38,406 bases of DNA from Pseudomonadota bacterium (GTDB lineage Bacteria > Pseudomonadota > Gammaproteobacteria > Xanthomonadales > Rhodanobacteraceae), in assembly GCA_018240505.1 (NCBI GenBank), contig JAFEFQ010000003.1:1-38406 (forward strand). Direction: 5' to 3'. Of this stretch, positions 23,951 to 33,598 are shown in pieces. Both the position numbers and the translations under genes were made by a program. Position 1 is the first letter of the stretch. Each line of letters starts with the position of its first letter. A model generated the notes under the pieces. The model ran no database searches. It saw only the letters and a program-made list of their open reading frames with translations, and had not been told where the DNA came from.

Positions 23951-25432
23951 ATGAACGGCCATCCGCTTTATACCGTGGCGCAGGCGCGCGAACTGGAACG
24001 CACGGCAATCGATGCGCTGCGCATCCCTGGCTACGAACTGATGCGCCGCGCCGGCGCGGCTGCGTTGGACCAGCTGCGTCTGCGTTGGCCCGGCGCACGC
24101 CGCATCGCCGTGCTGTGCGGGACTGGCAACAACGGCGGCGACGGCTATGTGCTAGCCCGGCTCGCGCGCGATGCCGGCCTGGACGCGGTCGTGGTTGCGC
24201 TCGGCCCCCCGCGCAACGCCAGCGAGGCCGCGCAGGCGCAAGCGGATTGGCGCGCCGGCGGCGGCGAGGTTCTGCCGCCGGATGCGCAATGGCCGCAGGC
24301 CGATGTCTATGTCGATGCGCTGCTCGGCATCGGTCTGGCGCGTGCGGCCGAAGGGGCCGCGCACGGATTGATCGAGAGGCTGAACACGGCGGCGAAGCCG
24401 GTGCTGGCGCTCGACGTGCCGTCGGGCCTGGACGCGGACACGGGTTTTGCGCCCGGACAGGCCGTGCGCGCGGCGGCGACGATCACGTTCATCGCGGACA
24501 AGCGCGGATTGCATACCGGCGTTGCCGCGGATTGCACCGGTGACATTGCCGTCGATTCGTTGGGCGTGCCGGATGACACCCGGGCGGGAATACGGTGCGA
24601 TGCGCGTCTGCTCGACGCGGCGGGAATCGCGGCCTCGTTGCCGCCGCGCGCGCGCGACGGGCACAAGGGTCGCTACGGCCATGTGCTCGCGATCGGCGGC
24701 GATCACGGCATGGGCGGAGCGATCCGGCTCGCGGGCGAGGCGGCGCTGCGCAGCGGTGCGGGGCTCGTCAGCGTGGCGACGCGGGCCGAACAGGTCGCCG
24801 CGATCAACGCCGCGCGTCCCGAACTGATGGCGCATGCGGTATCCGGCATCCAGGAACTGAAACCGCTGCTCGAGCGCGCCAGCGTCGTCGCGATCGGTCC
24901 GGGTCTGGGCAGGCGCGCCTGGGGGCATGCGCTTTGGCGTACCGCGATCGCGGCCGGCAAGCCGCTCGTGCTCGACGCGGATGGATTGAACCTGCTTGCG
25001 AACGACAGTCTCGCGCTGCCTGCGCAAAGCGTGCTGACGCCGCATCCGGGCGAGGCGGCGCGCCTGCTCGGCGTCGAGGTCGCGGCGATCGCGCACGACC
25101 GTTTCGCTGCCGCGCGCGAACTGGCGCGCAGGCACCACGCAACCATCGTGCTCAAGGGGGCCGGAACATTGATCGCGAATGTCGACGGCGACATCGCCGT
25201 TTGTCCCTGGGGCAATCCGGGCATGGCGACGGGCGGCATGGGCGATGTGCTGACCGGAGTGATCGCGGGGTTGCTCGCGCAGGGGTTCGATCCGTGGCGC
25301 GCGGCCCGGGTCGGGGTGGCCTTGCATGCGCGCGCGGGCGACGCGGCGGCGCGCGACGGCGAAGCGGGCCTGATCGCGGGCGATCTGCTTGCGTCGCTGC
25401 GCCGCCTGCGCAACGGTTTCGGTGCGGCATGA
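23951..25432 (+). CDS. nnr: Bifunctional NAD(P)H-hydrate epimerase / ADP-dependent dehydratase
   Basis: A 493-residue fusion of two domains. The N-terminal half is the YjeF_N epimerase (CGTGNNGGDGYVLAR; LDVPSGLDADTG). The C-terminal half is the ADP-dependent dehydratase of ribokinase fold (HKGRYGHVLAIGGDHGMGG; LTPHPGEAARLLG; NPGMATGGMGDVLTGVIAGL). It repairs damaged hydrated NADH and NADPH. Its ATG overlaps the predicted transcription start, so translation may be leaderless. The stop overlaps tsaE by 4 nt (ATGA), as in many gammaproteobacteria where nnr-tsaE-amiB-mutL is conserved. Confidence 0.95.
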   Translation: MNGHPLYTVAQARELERTAIDALRIPGYELMRRAGAAALDQLRLRWPGARRIAVLCGTGNNGGDGYVLARLARDAGLDAVVVALGPPRNASEAAQAQADWRAGGGEVLPPDAQWPQADVYVDALLGIGLARAAEGAAHGLIERLNTAAKPVLALDVPSGLDADTGFAPGQAVRAAATITFIADKRGLHTGVAADCTGDIAVDSLGVPDDTRAGIRCDARLLDAAGIAASLPPRARDGHKGRYGHVLAIGGDHGMGGAIRLAGEAALRSGAGLVSVATRAEQVAAINAARPELMAHAVSGIQELKPLLERASVVAIGPGLGRRAWGHALWRTAIAAGKPLVLDADGLNLLANDSLALPAQSVLTPHPGEAARLLGVEVAAIAHDRFAAARELARRHHATIVLKGAGTLIANVDGDIAVCPWGNPGMATGGMGDVLTGVIAGLLAQGFDPWRAARVGVALHARAGDAAARDGEAGLIAGDLLASLRRLRNGFGAA

Positions 25433-25917
25433 GCAGCAGAGTCAAAACCGAACTGGACGAAACCGAACTGGATGAAGCCGGGCTCGTTGCGCTCGCGCAG
25501 CGCCTTGCTCCGCTGCTCGGCGACGGCGGCGTGATCCACCTGCACGGCGATCTCGGCGCGGGCAAGACCACGTTTGCGCGCGCCTTGCTCGGCGCGCTCG
25601 GCGTCGGCGCGCGGATCAAGAGCCCGACCTACAGCCTGATCGAATCGTACGAGGCAAACAGCCTGCCCATCCATCACCTCGATCTGTACCGGATCGCGGC
25701 GCCGGACGAACTGGAATTCCTCGGCCTGTCCGATCTGGCTGCGGGGCGATTCCTGCTGCTTGCCGAGTGGCCCGAGCGCGGTGGCGATGCGCTGCCCGCG
25801 CCGGACCTGGTCGCGCATCTCGCGCATGCCGGGCCAAGGCGACGGCTGCGGCTGGAGCCGCGAACGGCGCGCGGCGCGGACTGGCTCGGCATCCTTGGTG
25901 TTCGGGGGGCGGCCTGA
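25429..25917 (+). CDS. tsaE: tRNA threonylcarbamoyladenosine biosynthesis ATPase TsaE
   Basis: A 162-residue P-loop ATPase. It has Walker A GDLGAGKTTF, the SPTYSLIESY motif, HHLDLYR and LAEWPERGG, all typical of TsaE. It works with TsaB and TsaD in making the t6A modification of ANN-decoding tRNAs. An acidic N-terminal extension (VKTELDETELDEAG) precedes the core. It overlaps nnr by 4 nt, so it is translationally coupled. A ~98-nt gap with hairpin-like sequence follows before amiB. Confidence 0.95.
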   Translation: MSSRVKTELDETELDEAGLVALAQRLAPLLGDGGVIHLHGDLGAGKTTFARALLGALGVGARIKSPTYSLIESYEANSLPIHHLDLYRIAAPDELEFLGLSDLAAGRFLLLAEWPERGGDALPAPDLVAHLAHAGPRRRLRLEPRTARGADWLGILGVRGAA

Positions 25918-26015
25918 ACACAATCTCTTGTAGTCATTCAGGAGTATGGCCTAGACAGCGGATTTGTAAAGAAAAATCCTTGATTTTTTTCACGTTTTGA
26001 GCTTCAATCCGCGGC

Positions 26016-27284
26016 ATGTGGGGGATATCGCGCCAGTCGTTGTTTCATCTGACCGTCGGCGGATTGTTGCTGGCGTTGGTGCCGTTTTCCTCTGCGGCAG
26101 AACTCAAGGCGGCGAAGATTTCGGTCGAAGCCGATCGCACGCGCGTCTTCCTCGACCTCGCCGGACCGGTCGACTACAAGCTGTTCGAGATCGCCAATCC
26201 CGGCCGCATCGTGCTCGACCTGCGCGACTCCGCCGCGGCCGAGAGCTTCGCCGCACCGGGCGGCCGCGGCCTGCTCAAGTCGCTGCGCACCGGTGCGCAG
26301 AACAAGGCCGACCTGCGCGTCGTGCTCGATCTCGCCGCCGACGTGCGGCCCAAGAGTTTTCTGATGCCGCCCGAAGCTGGCTCGGGCTATCGCCTCATCG
26401 TCGACCTCTATCCCAAGGGCAAGGGCGGCAAGGCCGAGGTCGTCAAGAGCGTGCGCGCGGCGCCGGCCAAGACCCGCGACGTCATCGTCATGATCGACCC
26501 CGGCCACGGCGGCAACGATCCGGGCGCGAAGGGCAATGCCGGCACGCAGGAGAAGAACATCACGATGATGGTCTCGCGCGAGCTCAAGCGCCAGATCGAC
26601 AAGACGCCCGGCATGCGCGCGGTGCTGACGCGTGACGGCGACTACTACGTCGGTCTCGAGGACCGCTACCACAAGGCGCGCGAGGCGAAGGCCGATCTGT
26701 TCGTGTCGATCCACGCGGACGCGTTCACTTCCAGCGACGCGCGCGGTTCCTCGGTGTGGATGCTGTCGCCGCGCGGCGCCACGAGCGAAGCGGCGCGCTT
26801 CCTCGCCGACCGCGAGAACAATGCCGACCTCGTCGGTGGAGTGAAACTCGACAAAAAAGACAACACGCTCGCCGCCGTGCTGCTCGACCTGTCGCAAAGC
26901 TCGACGATCGAGGCGAGCGGCGCGGTCGCGCAACAGGTGCTGCGCGCGATCGCGCGGCTCGGCCCGACTCACCGCGGCTACGTCGAGAAGGCGAACTTCG
27001 TCGTGCTGCGCTCGCCCGACGTGCCCTCGATCCTGGTCGAGACCGCGTTCATCACCAATCCCGAGGAAGAGCGCCGGCTCAACAATCCCGAGCAGCGCGA
27101 ACTGCTTGCGACCGCGATCCTCAACGGCATGCGCAACTACCTGCAGGCGACGCCGCCGCCGGGCACGCAGTTCGCCGTCGCCGCCGAGAAGAACCGGCCC
27201 GAGCGTTTCGCCTCGCGCAAGGCGGCGGACGACGACGGCAACGCCGGCAACGCCGTCGCGCTTGCGCGCGTGCCGCGCTCGTAG
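26016..27284 (+). CDS. amiB: N-acetylmuramoyl-L-alanine amidase (AmiB/AmiC type)
   Basis: A 422-residue exported enzyme. Signal peptide ~1-28; AMIN domain ~29-130 for septal targeting; Amidase_3 domain ~155-375. Zinc ligands and catalytic residues are H164 (DPGHGG), E179 (QEKN), H233 (SIHADAF) and E342 (VETAF). It cuts the peptide stem from muramic acid during daughter-cell separation. The LysM domain seen in some AmiB proteins is absent; the C-terminus is a short Ala/Asn/Arg-rich tail. No Shine-Dalgarno precedes the ATG. TTGATT (25980) and TTCAAT (26003-26008) at 17-bp spacing could start transcription at the ATG itself, so it may be leaderless; this is weak evidence. Confidence 0.93.
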   Translation: MWGISRQSLFHLTVGGLLLALVPFSSAAELKAAKISVEADRTRVFLDLAGPVDYKLFEIANPGRIVLDLRDSAAAESFAAPGGRGLLKSLRTGAQNKADLRVVLDLAADVRPKSFLMPPEAGSGYRLIVDLYPKGKGGKAEVVKSVRAAPAKTRDVIVMIDPGHGGNDPGAKGNAGTQEKNITMMVSRELKRQIDKTPGMRAVLTRDGDYYVGLEDRYHKAREAKADLFVSIHADAFTSSDARGSSVWMLSPRGATSEAARFLADRENNADLVGGVKLDKKDNTLAAVLLDLSQSSTIEASGAVAQQVLRAIARLGPTHRGYVEKANFVVLRSPDVPSILVETAFITNPEEERRLNNPEQRELLATAILNGMRNYLQATPPPGTQFAVAAEKNRPERFASRKAADDDGNAGNAVALARVPRS

Positions 27285-27305
27285 CGGCGGAGTGAGGCGC
27301 GGTCG

Positions 27306-27479
27306 TCAGCCGACCGGCGCGTCGCACACCATGTAGGGTTCCTCGAGCACCCCGCCGCAATTCCCGGTCTGGGTTGCGGGTCGCTGTGACACGCCGGAAC
27401 ACGCGCCCAGGGCGAGAAGCGTGGCCAGCAAGGCACTGCGCACGAGCAGGCCCGTGCGGATGAATTTGTTCGCAGACAT
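27306..27479 (-). CDS. Small putative lipoprotein, antisense within the amiB-mutL interval
   Basis: A 57-residue protein from the ATG at 27479, preceded by GGAG 7 nt upstream. The N-terminus is a lipoprotein signal peptide with lipobox LGAC (Cys27). The mature ~31 residues include two more cysteines, Cys41 and Cys52, which could form a disulfide. No known family is recognised; upstream in-frame extension to 27599 was rejected because the Shine-Dalgarno and signal peptide begin here. It runs opposite to amiB and mutL and is convergent with amiB, with 21 nt between stop codons. Confidence 0.6.
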   Translation of the reverse strand: MSANKFIRTGLLVRSALLATLLALGACSGVSQRPATQTGNCGGVLEEPYMVCDAPVG

Positions 27480-27601
27480 TTTTTTCTCCAGAAGTTTGAG
27501 GGAACGGGGCTGCAGTCCGCGTGCGTAGAAGACTGCCCGACGCTGCGATTTATTCCCGCGCAAAAACCCGATCGGTGATTTCGCTATGATGTGCGCCATC
27601 C

Positions 27602-29473
<1,872 letters not shown>

Positions 29474-29498
29474 TATTTTCGTTCGTCGCCCTTTTGCT

Positions 29499-29583
29499 CG
29501 TCATTCCAGCGAAAGCTGGAATCCAGTTTTTTATCTTTCAGCCAAAAGCGAAGAGCTGGATTCCAGCTTTCGCTGGAATGACG
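29499..29583. repeat. 28-bp perfect inverted repeat (CGTCATTCC family)
   Basis: Two exactly complementary 28-bp arms (29499-29526 and 29556-29583) begin CGTCATTCCAGC and enclose a 29-nt loop, just after mutL. Similar CGTCATTCCC(GC…) repeats are common between genes in many proteobacteria. It could act as a terminator or mRNA stabiliser for mutL. Confidence 0.8.
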
Positions 29584-29607
29584 AAAGTATACTTTTGGAA
29601 ATCCAGA

Positions 29608-30513
29608 ATGAGAAATTTCGGAATCGCATTGATGAGTATGGCAATTGCATCGAGCGCCGTCGCGGCCTCGACTGACGATGCGGATTACCGCAAGGAAATC
29701 GAAACCTGGCGCGCCAAGCGCGTCGAACGGCTCACCGCGCCGAACGGCTGGCTTAGCCTGGTCGGCCTCGAATGGCTCAAGCAGGGTGCGAACACGATCG
29801 GTTCGGCCAGGGACAACAACATCGTCATCGCCAAGGCGCCGCCGCATTTGGGCAACATCGTGCTCGATCGCGGCCGCGCGACGTTCTCGCTCGATCCGCG
29901 CGCGGTGAATGCGGCGAAGATCGACGGCGCGAACCAGGTCGGCGCCGAGCTTCTCGACGACAGCCACGAGAAGCCGACGCTGGTCAGTTTCGGCACGGCG
30001 AATTTCCATCTGATCCATCGCGGCGAGCAGTTCGGCCTGCGCATCAAGGACAGCGCGGCCGACACACGCGTGCATTTTGCCGGCATCGATCGTTTCGACA
30101 TCGACCCGTCATGGCGCATCGAGGCGACGTGGGAGGCGTACAACCCGCCGCGCGAAGTCGAGGAGGGCAACATCCTCGGCCAGATCGACAAGGTCGTCGT
30201 GCCCGGCGCGGCCACGTTCGAGCGCGACGGCAAGACCTACAAGGTCGAGCCGATCATCGAGAACCCCGGCGACACCGAGCTGTTCCTCGTCTTCGCCGAC
30301 CGCACGAGCGGCAAGGAAACCTATGGCGCCGCGCGTTTTCTCTACGCCGATCCGCCGAAGAACGGCAGGATCGTTCTCGATTTCAACAAGGCCTACAACC
30401 CGCCGTGCGCGTTCACGCCGTATGCGACCTGCCCGCTGCCGACGCAGCAGAACCGGCTCGATATGCGAGTGACGGCAGGGGAGAAGAAGTACCGTGGTGC
30501 ACATGAGGAATGA
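29608..30513 (+). CDS. Exported DUF1684 family protein
   Basis: A 301-residue protein with a signal peptide (residues 1-20, ending VAA). The N-terminal part matches DUF1684 (YRKEIETWRAKRVERLTAPNGWLSLVGLEWL), and the C-terminal part has the family signature NPPCAFTPYATCPLPTQQNRL with two conserved cysteines. The function is not known; members are found in exported proteins of many bacteria. The ATG at 29608 was chosen for its signal peptide. An AT-rich upstream stretch (GTATACTTT, 29587) next to the inverted repeat may hold the promoter. The end overlaps the next frame by 20 nt. Confidence 0.8.
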   Translation: MRNFGIALMSMAIASSAVAASTDDADYRKEIETWRAKRVERLTAPNGWLSLVGLEWLKQGANTIGSARDNNIVIAKAPPHLGNIVLDRGRATFSLDPRAVNAAKIDGANQVGAELLDDSHEKPTLVSFGTANFHLIHRGEQFGLRIKDSAADTRVHFAGIDRFDIDPSWRIEATWEAYNPPREVEEGNILGQIDKVVVPGAATFERDGKTYKVEPIIENPGDTELFLVFADRTSGKETYGAARFLYADPPKNGRIVLDFNKAYNPPCAFTPYATCPLPTQQNRLDMRVTAGEKKYRGAHEE

Positions 30514-30829
30514 CGTGCACGGCGTCGTGCCTATCGCATTGTTGGATATTCGCGCCAGCGACGGGTCAAGGCAATTTGCTGCATTGCCGGCGACCAAGGA
30601 CTGGTACGCCGTTCGCGATCATGTGACTTCTCTACCGGGGGCGGAACTTACCGGGTTCATCTGTGACAACGTTACCGAATGTTGGATCGATTTCTCGTTC
30701 CTTGGCGAAGCGTTCACCATTAACGATCAGTTTGGTGAGTACTGGTTCTTTGTTTCGAAAGCGGAATCCAATCCCGAGACGTTGCAGATTGTTGCGAATC
30801 ACTGGGAGACGCTGCTCGGCTCCGCTTGA
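30494..30829 (+). CDS. Hypothetical protein of lower GC content
   Basis: A 111-residue cytoplasmic-type protein (GTG at 30494, with GGGGAG about 10 nt upstream; ATG at 30503 is an alternative). It lacks a signal peptide and has an aromatic-rich C-terminal half, including the segment WIDFSFLGEAFTINDQFGEYW. I do not recognise a named family. By eye the sequence has clearly lower GC than its neighbours, which suggests later acquisition. It overlaps the end of the DUF1684 gene by 20 nt on the same strand. A small stretch of AT-rich sequence follows. Confidence 0.55.
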   Translation: MVHMRNDVHGVVPIALLDIRASDGSRQFAALPATKDWYAVRDHVTSLPGAELTGFICDNVTECWIDFSFLGEAFTINDQFGEYWFFVSKAESNPETLQIVANHWETLLGSA

Positions 30830-30863
30830 TAAAATCTCCACGCGGCCGAGCAACTTGCTGACT

Positions 30864-31646
30864 TCACGCGCCTGTGAAATTCGCCTTCCGTCGCTCAAGA
30901 AACGCCTTCGTCCCTTCCCGCATATCCTCGGTCGAGAAAACCAGACCGAACGCCTGCGATTCGTAGTCGAGTCCGGCCTCGATGCCGCATTCGCCGCCGA
31001 TCAGGATCGCTTCGAGGATGCCGCGCAGCGCATGCGGCGCGCTCGCGGCGAGCTGGTCGGCGAGCTTGTCGATTTCCGTATCGAGCTGGTCGGCCGCCAC
31101 GACGCGCGTGAGCACGCCGAGTGCCTGCGCGCGCGCGGCGTCGATAGTCGTGCCGGTCAGGCACAGTTCGAGCGCGGCGCTGCGTCCGGCGAGCCGCAGC
31201 AGGCGCTGCGTACCGCCGAAGCCGGGGATGACGCCAAGGTTGATCTCGGGCTGGCCGACCTTGGCCTTGTCGCTGCCGATGCGCAGATGGCAGCACATCG
31301 CCAGTTCGAGACCGCCGCCGAGGGCGAAGCCCTGGATGCGCGCGATCACCGGTTTGCCGAGGCGCTCGATACCGAGCATCATCGCCTGGCCGCGGCGCGC
31401 GGTTTCCCGCGCCTGCAGCGGCGTCAGCGTGGCGAGTTCGCTGATGTCGGCGCCGGCGACGAAGGCCTTCTCGCCGCTGCCGGCGAGGACCACGACGCGC
31501 ACCGCGTCGTCGGCCCCGGCCTGGCCGAACGCGATGCCGAGTTCGTTGATCGTCTCGCGGTTGAGCGCATTGAGCTTGTCCGGGCGGTTGATCGTGATCT
31601 GGCGCACCGCGCCGCGGTCGTCGACAAGCAGGTTTCGATAAGCCAT
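30864..31646 (-). CDS. Enoyl-CoA hydratase/isomerase family protein
   Basis: A 260-residue crotonase-fold protein from the ATG at 31646 (MAYRNLLVDDRGAVRQI). The two catalytic glutamates of enoyl-CoA hydratase are present: GGGLELAM and the GQPEINLG segment, with the oxyanion-hole residues AGADI and GFGGTQRLLRL. It should hydrate 2-enoyl-CoA in fatty-acid breakdown, though the chain length is unknown. An in-frame extension upstream runs through one unit of a tandem repeat (31667-31793) and was rejected. It is divergent from the FKBP-type gene. Confidence 0.88.
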   Translation of the reverse strand: MAYRNLLVDDRGAVRQITINRPDKLNALNRETINELGIAFGQAGADDAVRVVVLAGSGEKAFVAGADISELATLTPLQARETARRGQAMMLGIERLGKPVIARIQGFALGGGLELAMCCHLRIGSDKAKVGQPEINLGVIPGFGGTQRLLRLAGRSAALELCLTGTTIDAARAQALGVLTRVVAADQLDTEIDKLADQLAASAPHALRGILEAILIGGECGIEAGLDYESQAFGLVFSTEDMREGTKAFLERRKANFTGA

Positions 31647-31666
31647 GGGGAACTCGCTTTTGTTGA

Positions 31667-31730
31667 GAAGTGCGGCCAAGGATGGCCGCCTCGTGATCTT
31701 CGCGATCACGGATGATCGCAAAAGTTAACC
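31667..31730. repeat. Tandem repeat unit 1 (64 bp)
   Basis: The first of two head-to-tail imperfect repeats, both beginning GAAGTGCGGCC, about 80% identical by eye. It contains a perfect hairpin CGTGATC-TTCGC-GATCACG (31692-31710). Confidence 0.75.
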
Positions 31731-31793
31731 GAAGTGCGGCCTTGGATGGTCGCTTCGTGATTTTCGCATTCACGGACGAATGCATAAATAACC
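31731..31793. repeat. Tandem repeat unit 2 (63 bp)
   Basis: The second unit, directly adjoining unit 1, differs at about 12 positions plus one gap. The hairpin is kept but weaker (CGTGA/TCACG). Both lie between the divergent enoyl-CoA hydratase and FKBP genes. Confidence 0.75.
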
Positions 31794-31932
31794 TCCGGTT
31801 CAGCCGGCAACCGTAGTATCGCTGGCTGGCATGGGCCGGCTCGGGTAGAATGCCCGGCTTTCGCGCAGGTTTGCTTCGGGCGCCGCGTTTTTTCTCGGGC
31901 GTCCGCACGGGATTTTCTTATCGGAGGTTTGC

Positions 31933-32691
31933 ATGAAGTTGCATCTGGGTCTTATCGCGGCGGGCGTGTTGGCCGCCGGTTCGGCGTTTTCCGCACAGGA
32001 CAGCAAGCCTGCGGCCGCTCCCGCCGCTGCTCCGGCGGCGGCGCAACAGCAGAAGCCGCCTGCGCCGTTGACCGCGGCGGACAAGCCGAATCTTTCCTAC
32101 GCGCTCGGCTTCCAGATCGGCGACGACCTCGCCGGCCGCAAGGTCGACATCGACATCAACCAGGTCATCAAGGCGCTGCAGGACGGCTATGCAAAGCGCC
32201 AGCCGACGGTCAACGTCGACACGATGCGCGACGTGCTCGGCCGCTTCCAGTACGAGCAGTACAGCAAGGCCAAGAGCGAGTACGACAAGCTCTCCTCGGA
32301 GAACAAGTCGAAGGCGCAGCGCTTCTTCGCCGAGAACAAGAGCAAGCCGAACGTGAAGAGCCTGCCGAGCGGCGTGCAGTACGTCGTGATCGAGGATGGC
32401 ACCGGCAGCAAGCATCCGACCCTGCAGAGCGAGGTGACGGCGAACTTCCGCCTCTCGCTGCTCAACGGCCAGGAGCTCGATTCCTCGTTCGCGCGCGGCG
32501 AGCCGTTCAAGTTCAAGGTCAACGAAGTGCTCAAGGGCTGGCAGGAAGTGCTGCCGCTGATGAAGATCGGCGACTACTGGCGCGTTTACGTGCCGTCCGA
32601 TCTCGCCTACGGCGAGCGCGGCGACGGCCGCCGCATCGGCCCCGACGAGGCGCTGGTGTTCGAGCTCAAGCTCATGGACGTCAAGCCGTAA
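31933..32691 (+). CDS. Periplasmic FKBP-type peptidyl-prolyl isomerase (FkpA/Mip-like)
   Basis: A 252-residue protein. Residues 1-20 are a signal peptide, then an Ala/Pro linker. Residues ~50-140 form the helical N-terminal dimerisation domain (LSYALGFQIGDDLAGRKVDID). Residues ~145-250 are the FKBP domain with SGVQYVVIEDGTG, ANFRLSLLNG, LKGWQEVLPLM, and YVPSDLAYGERG. It catalyses proline isomerisation and acts as a folding helper in the periplasm. A good GGAGG lies 6 nt before the ATG. A TAGAAT at ~31845 may be the -10. Confidence 0.93.
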   Translation: MKLHLGLIAAGVLAAGSAFSAQDSKPAAAPAAAPAAAQQQKPPAPLTAADKPNLSYALGFQIGDDLAGRKVDIDINQVIKALQDGYAKRQPTVNVDTMRDVLGRFQYEQYSKAKSEYDKLSSENKSKAQRFFAENKSKPNVKSLPSGVQYVVIEDGTGSKHPTLQSEVTANFRLSLLNGQELDSSFARGEPFKFKVNEVLKGWQEVLPLMKIGDYWRVYVPSDLAYGERGDGRRIGPDEALVFELKLMDVKP

Positions 32692-32771
32692 GCAACACGT
32701 CGAAGCCAGTACCCAACGCCGCGCTTGTCGCGGCGTTGTGTTTTGCGGATTCGACGCCATCGTCCGAAAGC

Positions 32772-32972
32772 ATGTATTCCTGGAAAAGCCCGCCGCCCAA
32801 ACCGATCCTGACGCCGTGCATCGGCGTCTGCGAGGTCGATGCGGCCGGACTGTGCAAGGGCTGCCATCGCACGCTCGACGAAATCGCGCAATGGAGTTCG
32901 CTCGGCGAAGCGGAACGCCTGCGCCTGATGGATCACGTACTGCCGCAGCGCGCCGCGGAATCGACCGCATGA
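32772..32972 (+). CDS. DUF1289 family protein
   Basis: A 66-residue protein with the DUF1289 cysteine pattern PCIGVCEVDAAGLCKGCHRTLDEIAQW (four cysteines, CxxxC and CxxC, possibly binding metal). The function of the family is unknown. The ATG at 32772 was chosen because upstream in-frame codons cross the FKBP stop region. Its stop overlaps nudL by 4 nt (ATGA), so it heads a coupled DUF1289-nudL-sseA unit. Confidence 0.8.
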   Translation: MYSWKSPPPKPILTPCIGVCEVDAAGLCKGCHRTLDEIAQWSSLGEAERLRLMDHVLPQRAAESTA

Positions 32973-33598
32973 TCGCGTACGAGACCAAGACCGCCTTGCG
33001 CGCGCGCGTGCTGCGCAGCGTGCACGCGCTGGCCGAGGCGCCGCGCGATACGGGCTGGAACCACGACGACATGCTCAGGCTGATCGGCGCCGGCGCTCGC
33101 CGGCCCGCAGCCGTGCTCGTCGCGCTGATCGATCGCGGCGACGGCTTCAACGTGCTGCTGACGCGGCGCACCGACAGTCTGAGCAGTCACGCAGGCCAGG
33201 TCAGTTTCCCGGGCGGCGCGATCGATCCTGGCGATGCCGGCGCGGTCGCCGCCGCGCTGCGCGAAACGCACGAGGAACTCGGCATCGACGCCGGACTGAT
33301 CGAGCCGGTGGGCTATCTCGACACGTTTGAAACGATTTCGGATTATCGCATCGCGCCCGTCGTTGCCTGGCTCGGCGCGGACTATCGCGCCGTGCCGAAT
33401 CCGCGCGAAGTCGCCGAAGTGTTCGAAGTGCCGCTCACGCATTTCCTCGACCCGGCGAACATGCATGCCGTGCGCATGAACTTCCGCGGCCACGAGCGCG
33501 ACATCCAGGAATTCTTCTACGCCGGCCAGCGCATCTGGGGCGTGACGGCGATGATGCTGTTGAATTTCGTCCAGCGAATGGAGGCTGCCACGCCATGA
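32969..33598 (+). CDS. nudL: Nudix hydrolase, CoA pyrophosphatase type
   Basis: A 209-residue Nudix protein. The family-specific upstream motif LLTRRTDSLSSHAGQVSFPGG is followed by a Nudix box in GGAIDPGDAGAVAAALRETHEELGID, with the catalytic RETHEEL. It likely hydrolyses CoA or its derivatives into phosphopantetheine and 3',5'-ADP. Overlaps of 4 nt with both neighbours show strict translational coupling. The C-terminus (VTAMMLLNFVQRM) fits the NudL family. Confidence 0.9.
   Translation: MIAYETKTALRARVLRSVHALAEAPRDTGWNHDDMLRLIGAGARRPAAVLVALIDRGDGFNVLLTRRTDSLSSHAGQVSFPGGAIDPGDAGAVAAALRETHEELGIDAGLIEPVGYLDTFETISDYRIAPVVAWLGADYRAVPNPREVAEVFEVPLTHFLDPANMHAVRMNFRGHERDIQEFFYAGQRIWGVTAMMLLNFVQRMEAATP

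Noticed and set aside
22903..24543. A 546-codon open frame on the plus strand
   Set aside because: It runs antisense through queG and then out of frame through nnr. The composition is Arg/Ala-biased with no motif.
25958..26012. Structured leader with AAAAATC-CTT-GATTTTT before amiB
   Set aside because: The A-T stem is weak. The outer pairing GCGGATT/AATCCGC is only 7 bp, so a terminator or switch cannot be supported.
31647..31721. N-terminal extension of the enoyl-CoA hydratase through the tandem repeat
   Set aside because: It would start at TTG inside a repeat unit. The ATG at 31646 begins the usual crotonase N-terminus.
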